Positions 14,194-25,129 of a DNA stretch of 64,000 nucleotides are shown in pieces. The notes below the pieces were generated by a model. The model searched no databases and was not told the origin of the DNA. It was given only the letters and a program-made list of their open reading frames with translations. The first letter of the stretch is position 1, and every line of letters starts with the position of its first letter. This DNA is from Campylorhamphus procurvoides. Its lineage: Eukaryota > Chordata > Aves > Passeriformes > Dendrocolaptidae. The stretch is from the NCBI GenBank assembly GCA_013396655.1, contig WBMV01007712.1, positions 1,054,001 to 1,118,000 of the forward strand. Direction: 5' to 3'. The position numbers and the translations under genes are program-made.

Positions 14194-14556
14194 GAATAAG
14201 AAAGAGAGAAAAAGAAGGAATAAAAAATCCCTTTCATTAGCTTCTCAGAAATCAAATCAGAGAGTGTTGGTTCACACAGTTTTCTGATGATGAGGAAATC
14301 ATGGCTCCATGGTCACTTGCTGGTATTTTTTCTCTGTAATAATGAGAACAAGCATTATCACCCCTCGTATTCAATCAGACCACTTGAATTACAGCCCCAG
14401 ATTACAATCAATACCTGCTGGTGACTGAGGTTATATGGATGCCATCAGTACACATATCTGGATAAATCATTGTGACCTTCACCTCTCTGACTCAAAGTGA
14501 TACCAGCATACTTTAAGGCAATTGTGGGGAAATGTTCAGTTTGCTACATGGCATTG

Positions 14557-14618
14557 AAAGACCAACAAAAACACCAAACCCAAAAACAACACCAAAGGAG
14601 CAATGAACAAAACCACAG
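14557..14618. repeat. A/C-only low-complexity tract
   Basis: Roughly 60 bp made almost only of A and C (CCAACAAAAACACC, AAACCCAAAAACAACACC), with short interruptions by G and T. It is one of several such tracts in the window (see 1,194, 17,668, 35,420 and, as G/T, 42,471). Confidence 0.65.
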
Positions 14619-14782
14619 CATCCTATAGACTGCAGCTAATATTTAAGAAGAATTCTCATAATTTTGCAGCCTTTGTATCCACTCTTTTTATCTGTCTATT
14701 GTCCTGTCTTAAACATAAACTGTAAGACATTTAACAACATATGTTTTTGTGATGTGTACTGACTGCAGCTAGAATAGCAAGG

Positions 14783-15307
14783 TCATAACTGGCCTGCAGG
14801 AAAAAAATCTGGGGAGCAAAAAATAACCCATCCAATTACAGGAACTACTTCATCAAAAGGAAGAAGGATTTTACAGGAGAGAAAGACTGCTGTTACAGCT
14901 GGTGTCAGCAATATTAGGAAACTGTGGGACCAAATGTTAGCTGGGACATTCCAAATGAATCCTGAACTATAAACCAAATGGTAATAAACAAAGCTATTTG
15001 TCAGTTGACCCCCCTTGGATGTTGTTAACAGGCAAACAGCACGCCCATAGCCTATGGCAACCCGCAGACTCCCAGTGATAAAATCCTGACAGCTAACAGA
15101 TGAATCCTTTCTGAATTCTATTAAATAAATTAATAATCTTAGCAACATCGTTACAGCAAAACATCCATCTTCTGCAACAGCTGTTCCTCCATTGCTCATT
15201 GCATTTATTTTCTGTGCTCTTGCTACGCCTTGTGCAGTACGATGTAACTCACAGGGAGTGAACTTTAGCACAACCATGGCAGACCGATAAAAACTTATTA
15301 TTTCCAC
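14783..15307 (-). other. Longest open frame (164 codons from ATG); unproven gene or conserved element
   Basis: The minus strand is open for about 174 codons. The first codon of that span is GTG at 15,307; the first ATG is at 15,277, giving 164 codons. The frame ends in a stop at 14,783. I do not recognise the protein. It contains hydrophobic stretches (around residues 50-65 and 120-160 of the long version) that could be membrane-like, but it has no motif, cysteine pattern or signal peptide that I can name. The DNA is somewhat less A+T-rich than its surroundings and keeps several CpGs (near 15,027, 15,042, 15,061, 15,227, 15,240 and 15,287), which is unusual here. My rough estimate is that a frame this long would arise by chance about once in ten windows of this size and composition. 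Alternatives are an exon, a decayed coding retrogene, or a conserved non-coding element that happens to lack stops. Confidence 0.3.
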
Positions 15308-17394
15308 TTTTTATGCAGTTTCATCAGTTTGTGCAAAACAGAAGCTTTTACCTAAACAGAAAAAATATGTCTAGCTACTCTGTCTCTAAAGTAAGCAACA
15401 ATAAACTTTGGTGCTTTCCAAGGAGAATCAAATTCAATCCTTAAAAACAGACAACTCTGTTTAATATAAAACCTTTACTGAATCTTTCAATTCAACAACC
15501 AAGATATTAAATTAATATGCTCTTATTCTGTCTTTAGCTGACTACCTAATTCTGAACTTGTTGGAAGTTAAAGTATGAGATCGAGCTGCTCCCAAGTTTT
15601 TTCCAAAAAAAATGCTTTGTAAAAGCTTTTTTTGAAAGCTCTTTTCTTGCTTTTACCTCTCTAACCTGAAAAGAAAAATTCTTCTAGTATTCTTAGGAGA
15701 CCAATTCCAGAAGAATACAGCCAAGAGAAGCATATAAGATAAGGTAGTTTAGGAAAAAGAAATGAAAAATAGGAAAAATTTCCCGTTTCACATTAAGCCC
15801 AGTGATGACTTCTCCAAGTCACCACCACCATCTGAATTCACAGACCAGGACTCTGTAATATAGTTTTCATGTTATTATTCCCCTCCCTGAACTGACCTTG
15901 GAACGTACTTCAGAACCTCCTTTTGTCAGACACAAAACTATTCTAAGAGTAACTTGTTTTAAGTGCAATGTGCCCTGCACATACACAGCAGTATTTCAGT
16001 GGGGCTCAAGATTTACAGAAATTTCCACATTTAGAAGATTTTTCTCCTATTTTTAGTTATTTTCTTTAAACTTTTCCTTCTCTACTACAACACTGCTGTT
16101 CACCCAGGAATTAAATTACCTATGAAATATTCTGTATCACAGAGATTATCTCTGTGGTAGACTTGCAACAACGCTAACAGGAGAAGCATCTCAGACTTTT
16201 AAAAAATTTTCATCAGCTGTGTCAAAATGAGGAATGTAAATACACAAAACATGTGTTCTGGATCTGGTTCTGCTACTGACTTACAGTCTAAGATTAAAAT
16301 TCAGCTCCTCTCCTTAGGGCATGGGTATAAACTTCAGATAATGGCCTTTGCCCATCAACAAGAAAGCATATTAATAGTTCCCCCCAACAACATACTTGGC
16401 ATGGATTGTGCAGTAAGACTGATTTAAATTCAGATATCAGAGGTAACCCTTTACATGCCCTTGAAAAAAATCACACAACAATTGCTGCAACGTGATTTAG
16501 TTACATGTTCACTGTCTTGCCCAGGTGTCTCACACAGAAGGAAAAAACATACGAATAATATTTTGTGGAAAATGGAATTTTGTATAGGAATACATTTTAC
16601 AAAAATATGATTCCAAAAATCCAGACAACACCGGGTTAGTATGCTGTGAGTAGATTGCCTGCACATATCTCTTTTCAATGATGGACTCTATTCAAGTTAT
16701 CTACTGTACCATTAGGATGTAACATCCAACAAGTGAAAAACATTTTGCTCTCAGCATCCTACAAGAATTTTAAAGAGATTTTCAACTCACTGCATAAATA
16801 ATAGAACTGAAAGAAAAGATAAAATTTACTATGTCTAATAATTTGAGATACTACGCCTACATAAATGCATCGTCATTAAAGAGCTTCAATGATCCTACAA
16901 AAACTAGAAAAATAATTTAAGTGGTTTATAATGTTGAGAGAACACAATTAAGACTAGTCAGTTCCCATCTGCTCTAATTTATATTAAAGCATCTATTCTT
17001 GTCTTTTACTTCTGTGAGATATTTGTCTGGTGTTAGGAAGCATTCCCAAGGGCTTCTTTATCCTTTATTCAGAGCTCCAATGTAATATTGGCTGTCAGGA
17101 AGACTACTTAAAGCATTATCATATTTAGATACTGAACTTAAATCTCCTTTCATTAAGTCTGGAATATCCCTCATCCACCCTTTCGGTTTTCTTCCCACAC
17201 CTACTGTGGCATGAGAATTCCATAAGAAAAGCATTGTAATTTTTTTTCCCAATTTTTCCCATATCTGTCTTACTCAGAAATCATTAGAAACAGATGCCAA
17301 TGGGTCGATGCAAAACATGTGAAAGGTGAGAGACCTAAATATACATTATGCAGTCATATATGGAGGATTTTATTGAGTTGCTAATTACCAACAG

Positions 17395-17450
17395 AGAATG
17401 TTGGACTCAATGATCTCAGAGGTCTATTCCAACCCAGTTCATTCTGTAAT
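17395..17450 (+). mobile_element. CR1 LINE, short 3' end fragment
   Basis: The stretch GAATGTTGGACTCAATGATC, then CAGAGGTCTATTCCAACCC and ATTCTGTAAT, matches the terminal part of CR1 elements as I know them (TTGGACTAGATGATC...GAGGTC...TTCCAACCC...ATTCTGTG). Only the last 55 bp or so of the 3' untranslated tail is present and it is clearly diverged. CR1 copies are usually cut short at the 5' end by incomplete reverse transcription. No part of the reverse transcriptase is present. It is inactive. Confidence 0.85.
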
Positions 17451-17667
17451 TTCCAAGCAACAAATACAAAGAGGAGAACCTTTGGTCTCTGAGTCATATA
17501 AATAGTCCATCTTCACATCAACATTTCACCAAAACACTCAGACCAAAATCTGAACCCCAGGCCTTTAATACTAAAAATTCACTATTTCTTCCTGAAGACC
17601 ACTGTTGATTAGGAAATATACTGTTGAGAACCAAATTTAGTGTTGCACTTTTAATGGAACAAAAGAG

Positions 17668-17702
17668 CACAAAAAACCAACCCCCTCAAATCCCCAAACA
17701 AT
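17668..17702. repeat. A/C-only low-complexity tract
   Basis: AGCACAAAAAACCAACCCCC followed by TCAAATCCCCAAACAATTG: nearly all A and C on the plus strand over about 35 bp. It belongs with the other A/C tracts of the window. Confidence 0.6.
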
Positions 17703-20700
17703 TGTTTAACAAAGGAAGCTGCACATTGACAGCGGGCATTGCACAGAACATGAGGACCTAACACCAAAATTACACAGCTTCAGTGATGATTTCTACTTCA
17801 CCTAAATTCTATGACACTTGATGTTTTGCCTTCAAGATCCTTACGTGTTGCCCTCAAGCATGATGGAAAAGGTGCCATGTGTCACAGTGCCTGAGCAGCA
17901 GCATTGAGAAAAGATCTCCCTGAGAGCTGGAAAGAGCAGTCCAGGTCCTGCTTTGAGAACACTTGTGCATTTATTTCAATGATGATTCAAAGGAAACTAT
18001 GTATTTTATGTAAACTATTTTCAAAAAGTGTCTAGAAGGCCTTTTTCATGAGGAAGAGCACTTTGTCTCCTTCCTCCACTTTCACGCAAAAGCAAGAAGA
18101 AAGCCCTGCTTAGGCTTGGCTTCAGCAGGCAGGGCTGGTTTCAGTGGCCCTTTGTTCCCTGTCCCTTCTGTATTCACGTTCCTGTCACCTCATTGAGATG
18201 CCAAGTGTACAACACAGACACATCATGGATGTGGTCAGGGACTGGTGCAGATTAAAGGTGAGAGAGAAAGGCAGGAGCAACCAGTATCAACAGAGCTGCT
18301 TAAAGCACCACGACATCTAAAAGCAGCGTTCAAGTTCCCGCCTGATTCTTCCAAGCCCTTCCCATGATGTGCTTGGGGAGCCAATCTGCTTAGCACACTG
18401 CTTTCCCAACTTGAGAAGCCAGGGACTGAGAAAGGACGCTTTTGTGCTCAACTCCTTCCTGGACCACAGCCAGAGCATTTTATAGCAGGAAATAAAATTT
18501 AATTAAGCTTCATAGGTTAAAAACGTTTCCTCACTATTGTTGTCTGTCATAATAGTTTAGAAACACATAGTCAAGTCTTTTTCTCCTTTTCATCCACCCA
18601 TTTGTTATTAGATTATTGCCCTTGAGAGTTCACCTGCAGACACTATTTTTTTTGTACTTTTAAGTGACTATGAAACATTTATACTGAGGAAGAAAGACAC
18701 GTGGTACACAATGTGTGGCACAAAACAGTCACACCAAATATGTTAAAATATCTATGAAAAGGGAAGCCACCTTGCATGACTGTGAAGGTACAAAGGAGAC
18801 ATCTATTTATTCACTATGAAGAAACACCATCCCTTACAGTGAAGTATCAGCTTTATATGGACTCAGTCCACCATGGGACTAATCCCTCTGGAAGAAGGAG
18901 AGTATTCAAACTCTCCTCTCAATATGGATGCTGAAAACTGGGTTTGAAAGTGGAAAATTTTGACTGATCTCTCCAAAGCAGCCTTGGGTTATGAAGACAA
19001 ACAGGCTGTTCCTAGTCTGCCCCGTTTCACGAAGATGAGTACAGGAATCAGAAACCTCAGATGCCGCAGAGCCACTGCATCACCACCTTAGCCACAGACC
19101 AGCTCCTTAGAACCTGGGGAAAGAGTTCTGTGGGTTTAACTCTGCTAATTACTAAAAATAACATGTTATGTCAAGCTAACAGCCCTCTCTAGGGGAAAAA
19201 AAAATACTTGAATATATCCTAGACACCTTTTTGCATCAGTATGTCTTGCAAGGGCAGTCATGGTCAGCCTCTAAATGCATTAGAAATGACAGGTCAAAGA
19301 CAGAGTGAACTGTCCTCCAAATACAGATGAATATCCCCTCTAAAGAGCCAACACAGCCCTTTATCTGGGGCCAGGAGGGCCATCTTCTCCTGTCTGAGCC
19401 TTTAAAAACGCCGCTGGTTACAAAGGTTTGTTGAGTTGTGACTCTAGCAAGGAACAAAACAAAGATGAATCAAGGGAACCTTAACTAACCTGGAAGCTTG
19501 TCATTCATTTTACTCCATTCTTCTCCTCCCTGCTGGAAAGTCTGGGCTGCATGTGGAGCAGAGAGCAGAAGTTGGCCTCATTCATCTCCAGCTCCAGGAA
19601 CAAAGATTAAGGAATGGTGCACCCCAGTTGTCTTGCCCTCCGTTTTAGAGTTTGCTCTCACCTGGTGCGCGGCTGCTCAAAAGGTACTTTCTGCTGTCCC
19701 TCCCCCTGTTATTATTGTAATAGGCTACAAAGTTTCCTGAAGTCCTTTCAATTCGCAGATCTTTGGACCCAGCTTCTCATCCCAAAGAGATGAAAGTAGA
19801 AGAGTAAACCATTCAGCCCAGAAAGAGAGGACTAAGTGGCCTAAACAGCAGGAGTTAATTAAATTCAGGATACATCCAACCCAATTTGAAGTTCTATTCT
19901 GGCTGACCTGTCCTGGTGATCAGGTCATGCCGTACAAGAGTCAGCCATTTATGCTGGAATGAGAAGCAGAAAAGAAATGTGACAGCAGTCTAGTGTGGCA
20001 TCCAAAGCTCTTCTTACTCAAGAGATACTTTAATTCATATGGTACAATTAAAGAGATTGAGGGTGGATCAGTGATTCCTACCCTATTTGTATCACTGGTC
20101 TCACCTATCAAACATACACTTGATAATATTTAGGAACAAGAGTTACTATTCACTACTGCATGAAGGGAAGTTATTCAATTCAAATACATACATGGGGAAA
20201 AGACAGCCTCCAGCAACCCCCCTGCACCATGTTGTAGCTTGATCTGAGGTGTCTGAGTCAGGCACAAGAGAGAGAGAACCCAGATTAAATTGCTGGTCTC
20301 GAGTGGCCACTGGCCCAGGGCAGTCTTAAAGTTTGGTTCCACCTATTCACATTGTCCACACCAGCAGTTTACTCTCTGAACATCAGACTGTTCATAAACT
20401 TTATTTTTCTTCATGGCAGGTGATTTTTGGGCTCTTGTGGGTCCATGAGGGCCTCCTTGGATCTTCTGGCCCTTATCCATGTCACCACATGCCAACACCA
20501 CAAGACTAAGGTGGGTTATATGAGAGATTGCCCACTTTCAGGCCAGTGTGCTCTTAGGGAAGCTCTGAAGTATTGCCTTGTTTGCTCTGGAGCCCTGAAA
20601 ACACTGTTAAAGACCCAGAGTAGACAATTTGCAAATTTGGCTTCAAGACTAATTTCAAAGCCATTCCTGCACCATGAGTTAGATACAACCAATGCTCCCA

Positions 20701-21832
20701 CAGATTGACTCCTTTAGCGCCAGGTAAACTTAAGAAGGAAGGGGAAAAAGGGAAAAGTCTTTTGCATTTTCCTCCAGGTGCACTACTCCAGTATTCTTTG
20801 ATTAGCTCAAGTTTTCTATCTTCATTTTAAGACATTAAACAGATTTAGGAGAAAATCAACTTAAATAGAACAAGTCCAAGCCTTAATTAATATACAACTC
20901 TCTACAAGGGTTAGAGCCCACTAAATTCCTAAGCTATCTGACATAAAGCCATATCTCTCAGTTCTAATTTTGAAAATTTAAACCTGATTTACAGTATCAG
21001 CTGTTTGAAAATCCCAGAATTAAAAAAAAAAAGTAAATCCATTATACTTGATAGGCTATAATAATTTTGAGAAGTTTGAATTGTGGACCTTTACGTCCCT
21101 AAAAATAAGAAAACCAAATGTTGTTTTCTTGTTATTCAGAAATCTCCTCCAAACATTCAACTATAAATTCTTTAACAGCACAGGGTACAATAGCAGAGGT
21201 GTTTGAGTGTCCTTCCTGAAAGCCCTTCTTGGACAATTTGCATCCTAGCTCTACAATTTTTCCAGTTACCCATCAGTGCTTCCAAGGACATACAGGTATA
21301 ATCTAATTCCGAGTGGGAGCAGCTGTTTGTTAGAAAAGCATGGTCTGGAGTGTCCACTTGTGTTCCTTCCCATGTAAAAATCAAGTTTCTCAAAAATTTA
21401 GTATCTATCACTTCAAATTACGGCACACAGATGCACTAAGGTTTACTTTCCTGTTGCAATAATATGATCCAGAAAATAAATGAGACAGATTATGCCACTG
21501 CTTATTTGGAAATAAATGATGTTACCTACTTCTGTTTGACATCTTGAAGTCTTCTGTATAGTGTATTAGACTCCCTAGAATCAGATCAAAAGGACACTAT
21601 TTCCTAACTTCCAGCTTAGTAAACTCTAGAACACCTACAAGTAGAACTATACTTCTATTTTACTTTTTTTTTTGACCAAACTCCCTCAAGAAGATGAGAA
21701 TACCACAAGTAGCAAATTGTAATAGGCGTGAAGCGATGAGTGATTTCAGCAATTAATTTTATTTATTGATATAAAGCAATTAGTGATTTCATTTATTAAA
21801 GTAAATGGAAAAAAATAAAAAAATTAGTGATC

Positions 21833-21838
21833 TTTATT
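21833..21838 (-). terminator. AATAAA polyadenylation signal of the LTR-like element
   Basis: AATAAA on the minus strand (in CTAATAAAGATC), about 200 bp downstream of the TATA-like box, as expected at the end of the R region. Other AATAAA copies occur further on in the A+T-rich U5 part (for example near 21,792-21,797), so which one would be used is uncertain. Confidence 0.45.
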
Positions 21839-22035
21839 AGGGTGATTTTAGCTCTGTGATTCTCAGCTCCAACGCCAGCTCTTTTGGAGGGTAAGCCCAA
21901 TAGGCAACAGCCCTAGGGCCGGGCGATGTGTGGCCAGTCCCCGCTGACACACACTTGCCCTGAGGTGACAGCCCTGAGGCTGGACGAGGTGACCTGACCC
22001 GATCCACACTCGCACTGGCTGAGGGCCAAGGCGCT

Positions 22036-22073
22036 CCTTTTATCCAGTTCTGGCTGTGTAAGCCACGCCCATC
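22036..22073 (-). promoter_or_regulatory. Putative LTR promoter: GGGCGTGG box plus TATA-like box
   Basis: On the minus strand GATGGGCGTGGC (22,073-22,062) resembles a GC/CACCC box bound by Sp1/KLF-type factors. It lies 16 bp upstream of GGATAAAAGG (22,045-22,036), a TATA-like element. Transcription would be expected to start near 22,005-22,015 and run leftward. A 10-bp palindrome, GAGCATGCTC, lies just upstream at 22,075-22,084. Activity is inferred from spacing alone. Confidence 0.45.
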
Positions 22074-22190
22074 TGAGCATGCTCCGTAGCGTCCAGCTGT
22101 TGCATCATCCTCCTTGCGAAATTATAGTTAAGTTCTCAACTAGGTCCGACTGAATTAATTAAGAGGGGGGGCATCATGATCTCGGGGTTT

Positions 22191-23280
22191 TCTCGCTTTT
22201 GGAGTGATTATGGAGGTCTCATCTGGTGTTGGAGTCTTTATAGAAGCAGCATATGTCCTCTCCACGCTGTGTTCCCTTTAAGATGATAGTTCAAAGGTGC
22301 CGAGTGCTCTTGCTGCTTTTAACACTGTACAGAGGCTGCTGGCATTGTGATTTTCTTGCCGCCTGTAGATCAAGATGAACTAGGGCTGCAGTTAGTATGT
22401 GCTCCTGAACGGGACAGAGGGATCTAGGGTGCTGGCAGGAATTTGGATTTTTGGAACTGGAAGCTGGCAACAACTAAGGGTTTGGGGTGTTTTTACTGGT
22501 TTCAGGGCTGTGGGTTCCTTTTGGGGGGGGGCTCTGGAGTGTTTTGTCGGTGTTTGTACTGTGTTAAGAAAGAGAAGAAACTTTAAAAATGTGCTGTGTG
22601 TTTTGTGGGAGGGGAAGAGGCATGGCACCCGGCCGCATGGTTTTTAGCTGCACTAAGAAAGAAAGGAGTCACTTTACTGTCCCCAAGCATCTTTAAAGAA
22701 AGCTTTTTCTTGCAAGGTTTTCGGGCTGCTAAGAAATTCTCGGGGTGTGCTGCTTAGCCTTTGTGGGGGAACAGGGGACCGCGGCTCCTGTCCTAGCTAC
22801 CCCCTGAGGCTTGCTAAAGAGAAAAAAAAATTTCGGTTGGGAATTGGTTTATTTCGCTGAAAACTGGGGGGTGTGTGTGGAGGCTTTTGGGGACAGGAGA
22901 GGATCCCAGCCAGCCAGCGCAGGGCGGGGAAGGGGGAGGGTGTCTGGAGTTGCCGAAAAAAAAAGTTTTGGCTTTGGTGCTGCTTTTTCTTTCTTTCTTT
23001 TTCTTAAAGAAAGAAAAACTTTTTAACTTAATAACTTTGCCCTGGCATTCGTCAGGAATTGGGGATTGAGAATCAATGGCCATCCTCGGTTTGGAAGATA
23101 GAAGAAGGGTGGACTTTGTCTGGAAAAACCAGTTTCTAACAAAAGGCCAGTTCTTACATATTAATGAGGAGTGATGGTTCTGTCTCCACACCGACTGCAG
23201 GAAAAGATAAGGAACCGGGAATACCAGTTTTTCTGATAGAAGAGGCGCCAGCTACTTACATCTCAAAGGAAAGGATCATT
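22191..23280. other. G+C- and CpG-rich block next to the LTR, probably part of the same insertion
   Basis: The block is clearly richer in G+C and CpG than all of its surroundings and ends near 23,280, where A+T-rich DNA resumes. It contains a run of nine G (near 22,522-22,530), A runs (22,822-22,830 and 22,957-22,965) and a perfect inverted repeat (22,984-23,018). Neither strand shows a recognisable gag, pol or env. The minus frame 22,814-23,191 (125 codons, GTG first codon, internal ATG at about 23,079) is Lys/Ser/Pro-rich and low-complexity, and is not recognised. It may be an unusually long U3, retroviral leader or internal non-coding sequence, or an unrelated CpG-rich element. The abrupt composition change suggests an insertion. 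Confidence 0.45.
22984..23018. repeat. Perfect 13-bp inverted repeat with 9-nt loop
   Basis: TTTTTCTTTCTTT at 22,984-22,996 is the exact reverse complement of AAAGAAAGAAAAA at 23,006-23,018. The loop is CTTTTTCTT. A transcript from either strand could form a 13-bp A-U/G-C stem. Because the arms are CTTT/AAAG repeats, chance juxtaposition of two simple repeats is possible. Confidence 0.85.
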
Positions 23281-25129
23281 ATCAGTTCCTCACAGCCACA
23301 GACTGGGTGTATTTTAAAGCTTAACAGTAAAAAAAACTATTCTAAAGTTTCTATCAAATATAATTCCTACATTCAGCAAAATACAAAAATAAAAATAAAA
23401 CAATACTTGAGTTGTTTGATTTTGGCAAATTAAAATCCATCTATCACAAAATTATCCCTAAACTCTTGCAATTTCCCAGATATATGTAACTAAGGAATAA
23501 GAGTGAAGCCTACTAGTGGCATTTCCAAACCCTTACACAGCATTAAGCCACAAGTCTTAACTACTTTTCCATGCTGGCACCTGTAGACAGTAACATATTT
23601 TCCACAGTCTTCAACTTACTTTTCACTTTTTTTCCAGTCTTGCAACAACTCTGTGATCCAATTTTTTCCTTACAGCACTTCAATAAGGAATCAGTTTCTT
23701 GTACTTTTAATAAAAAATATGAAAAACCATAGAGCCTTTGACTATGAAAATTATTTTGCTTTCTTCAAGGCCTTAAACAACTACATTCTTCTGACCAATA
23801 AATTTAGAAAGAAAGGTGGAATCCCTACATGATGAATATATATTTCTTTTTGAGATGAGAAGCAGAAAATATTGTTAGACATTATGATCAAAACACACAA
23901 CATAATAATTATTTACCTATATTATTTCTCATTTTCTTTCACCAAAAAAATGGCACTTTGAACCATCAACAAATAACAAGATAGGTTGTTTTTAAGATAT
24001 CTAAGAATTTTACAGGAATTATGAAAAATTTGCTTGGGGGAATAATTAATAGCTTATTTCCAGATTTGTTGGACAGGTGTTCAATTCATAAAAGCTATTT
24101 ACAGTCCAAGTACAAAAATTACTTTCTTTTGGATAATACTGAAGAGTGACATTTTACTGAATTAACCAGAGCTTTAAATCAAAAATGTTTTCTCTCTTCT
24201 CTGATTCTTTGCTCTTATGCTCATTATCCTGTAAATTTAGTCCACAATTACAAAAAAGACTGTATTTTTTCATTGATAGACCACAATGCAGTAATCAAAC
24301 AGGTTTTAAGGTGAAATTGAGACTTTTTAGTGAGTCTTGTGTATGTGTTACCTCATGACTTCTTATGAATACAGTTGTGTGATTATTTTGATCAGACTTG
24401 TACAGCAATCTGCTGCTTTTCTCACTCAGATGTATAAGTAACAAACGCCATAAATGCTATAAACAATCTATCTTCAGGCAATTCCAGTAGCTCAGTTGTG
24501 TAATTACACAAGACAATTCTCATCTTCCCAGATAGTCAATAAGAAACTGTTGACTAAAGTCCTAGAAACACAAAAGCATTAAGGTGGCTGCAGCATCCTT
24601 GACCCTCCACACAGAGCAGAACGAAGGAGTGCCTGAACTCATCCACAGAAATCTCCAAACCATTCAAAATCTGTGCAGCCTGAAAAACCAACCCTCAGAG
24701 GTGTGGCTGATATATGAATTCTGATGTACACATGCACCATCCTGGTGCTTTCAGTGTGTCCAGCTGTGTGGTAACAGCCTTGAGCCAAAAACATGCCAAG
24801 TCTACAGCAAAAATCCTTGGATTCAATGGAATGAGTTGGGTAGGACAAAGTGCTGGACTTCTTGCTTACATGTAAATGGATGTAGCTAAATGCTCAATAA
24901 TAAAATGCTCTTAAAATATTTATTGTTTTTGATAAAATTACTATTTTCTAGGGAAATACATGAAATAAATTAATACACAGGAGAAAGGAAAGAGAGAGGA
25001 ATAATACACATGAAACCTTTTCTGAAAAATGGCTTATTCTTAACTCTGGTGTAAAAGAATACATAAAACCCAAACTTCACAGTGCTTAATCTGCTTCTGC
25101 AGCCTAGGAAAATGGTATGGTCTCTGCTA
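23281..25129. other. A+T-rich non-coding stretch, no gene seen
   Basis: A+T-rich sequence resumes abruptly after the G+C-rich block. An (AAAAT)-type patch lies near 23,382-23,402. Open frames are under 90 codons and featureless. Nothing else is recognised. Confidence 0.7.

Larger units (their letters stand above)
8935..14782. other. A+T-rich non-coding stretch, no gene seen
   Basis: I see no gene, RNA or recognisable transposon. Open frames are under 105 codons and lack protein-like features. Small simple repeats occur at 11,575-11,615 and 14,175-14,193, a G/T patch at about 13,798-13,816, and an A/C tract at 14,557-14,618. A T-rich/A-rich low-complexity patch lies near 12,660-12,740. Confidence 0.7.
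15308..21717. other. Non-coding stretch with one CR1 tail, no gene seen
   Basis: Apart from the CR1 fragment (17,395-17,450) and an A/C tract (17,668-17,702), I see nothing I can name. The sequence is slightly G+C-richer at 17,860-18,480, 19,020-19,130, 19,340-19,700 and 20,200-20,740. Open frames there are under 95 codons and have no recognisable features. These patches may be old, diverged repeats or regulatory DNA. Confidence 0.65.
21718..22190 (-). mobile_element. LTR-like sequence of a probable endogenous retrovirus, minus strand
   Basis: Read on the minus strand, this has the order of signals expected of a long terminal repeat. A GGGCGTGG box (22,062-22,073) comes first, then a TATA-like GGATAAAAGG (22,036-22,045). 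AATAAA follows about 200 bp later (21,833-21,838), and a terminus CCTATTACA ends at 21,718. Retroviral LTRs typically run from TG to CA, often as TGT...ACA. The TATA-to-poly-A spacing would leave an R region of about 170-180 bp and a U5 of about 110 bp. The U5 end is A+T-rich, with three loose copies of TTAGTGATTT. The upstream (U3) end is not certain: 22,190 is only where TGATGCCCCCC occurs, and U3 may extend further right. No tRNA primer-binding site is visible just beyond 21,718 and no clear target-site duplication was found. It is therefore a solo, truncated or rearranged copy. Family not identified. Confidence 0.6.

Noticed and set aside
22814..23191. Minus-strand open frame of 125 codons in the CpG-rich block, considered as a retroviral protein
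   Set aside because: The product is a low-complexity Lys/Ser/Pro-rich string with no retroviral motif; the first codon is GTG. No gag, protease, polymerase or envelope signature was seen on either strand.
23425..23430. GCAAAT here, matching GCAAAT just left of the LTR-like terminus (21,712-21,717), as a target-site duplication
   Set aside because: A 6-base match in A+T-rich DNA is expected by chance within about 2 kb, and the base pair before it is not the CA end expected of an LTR element.
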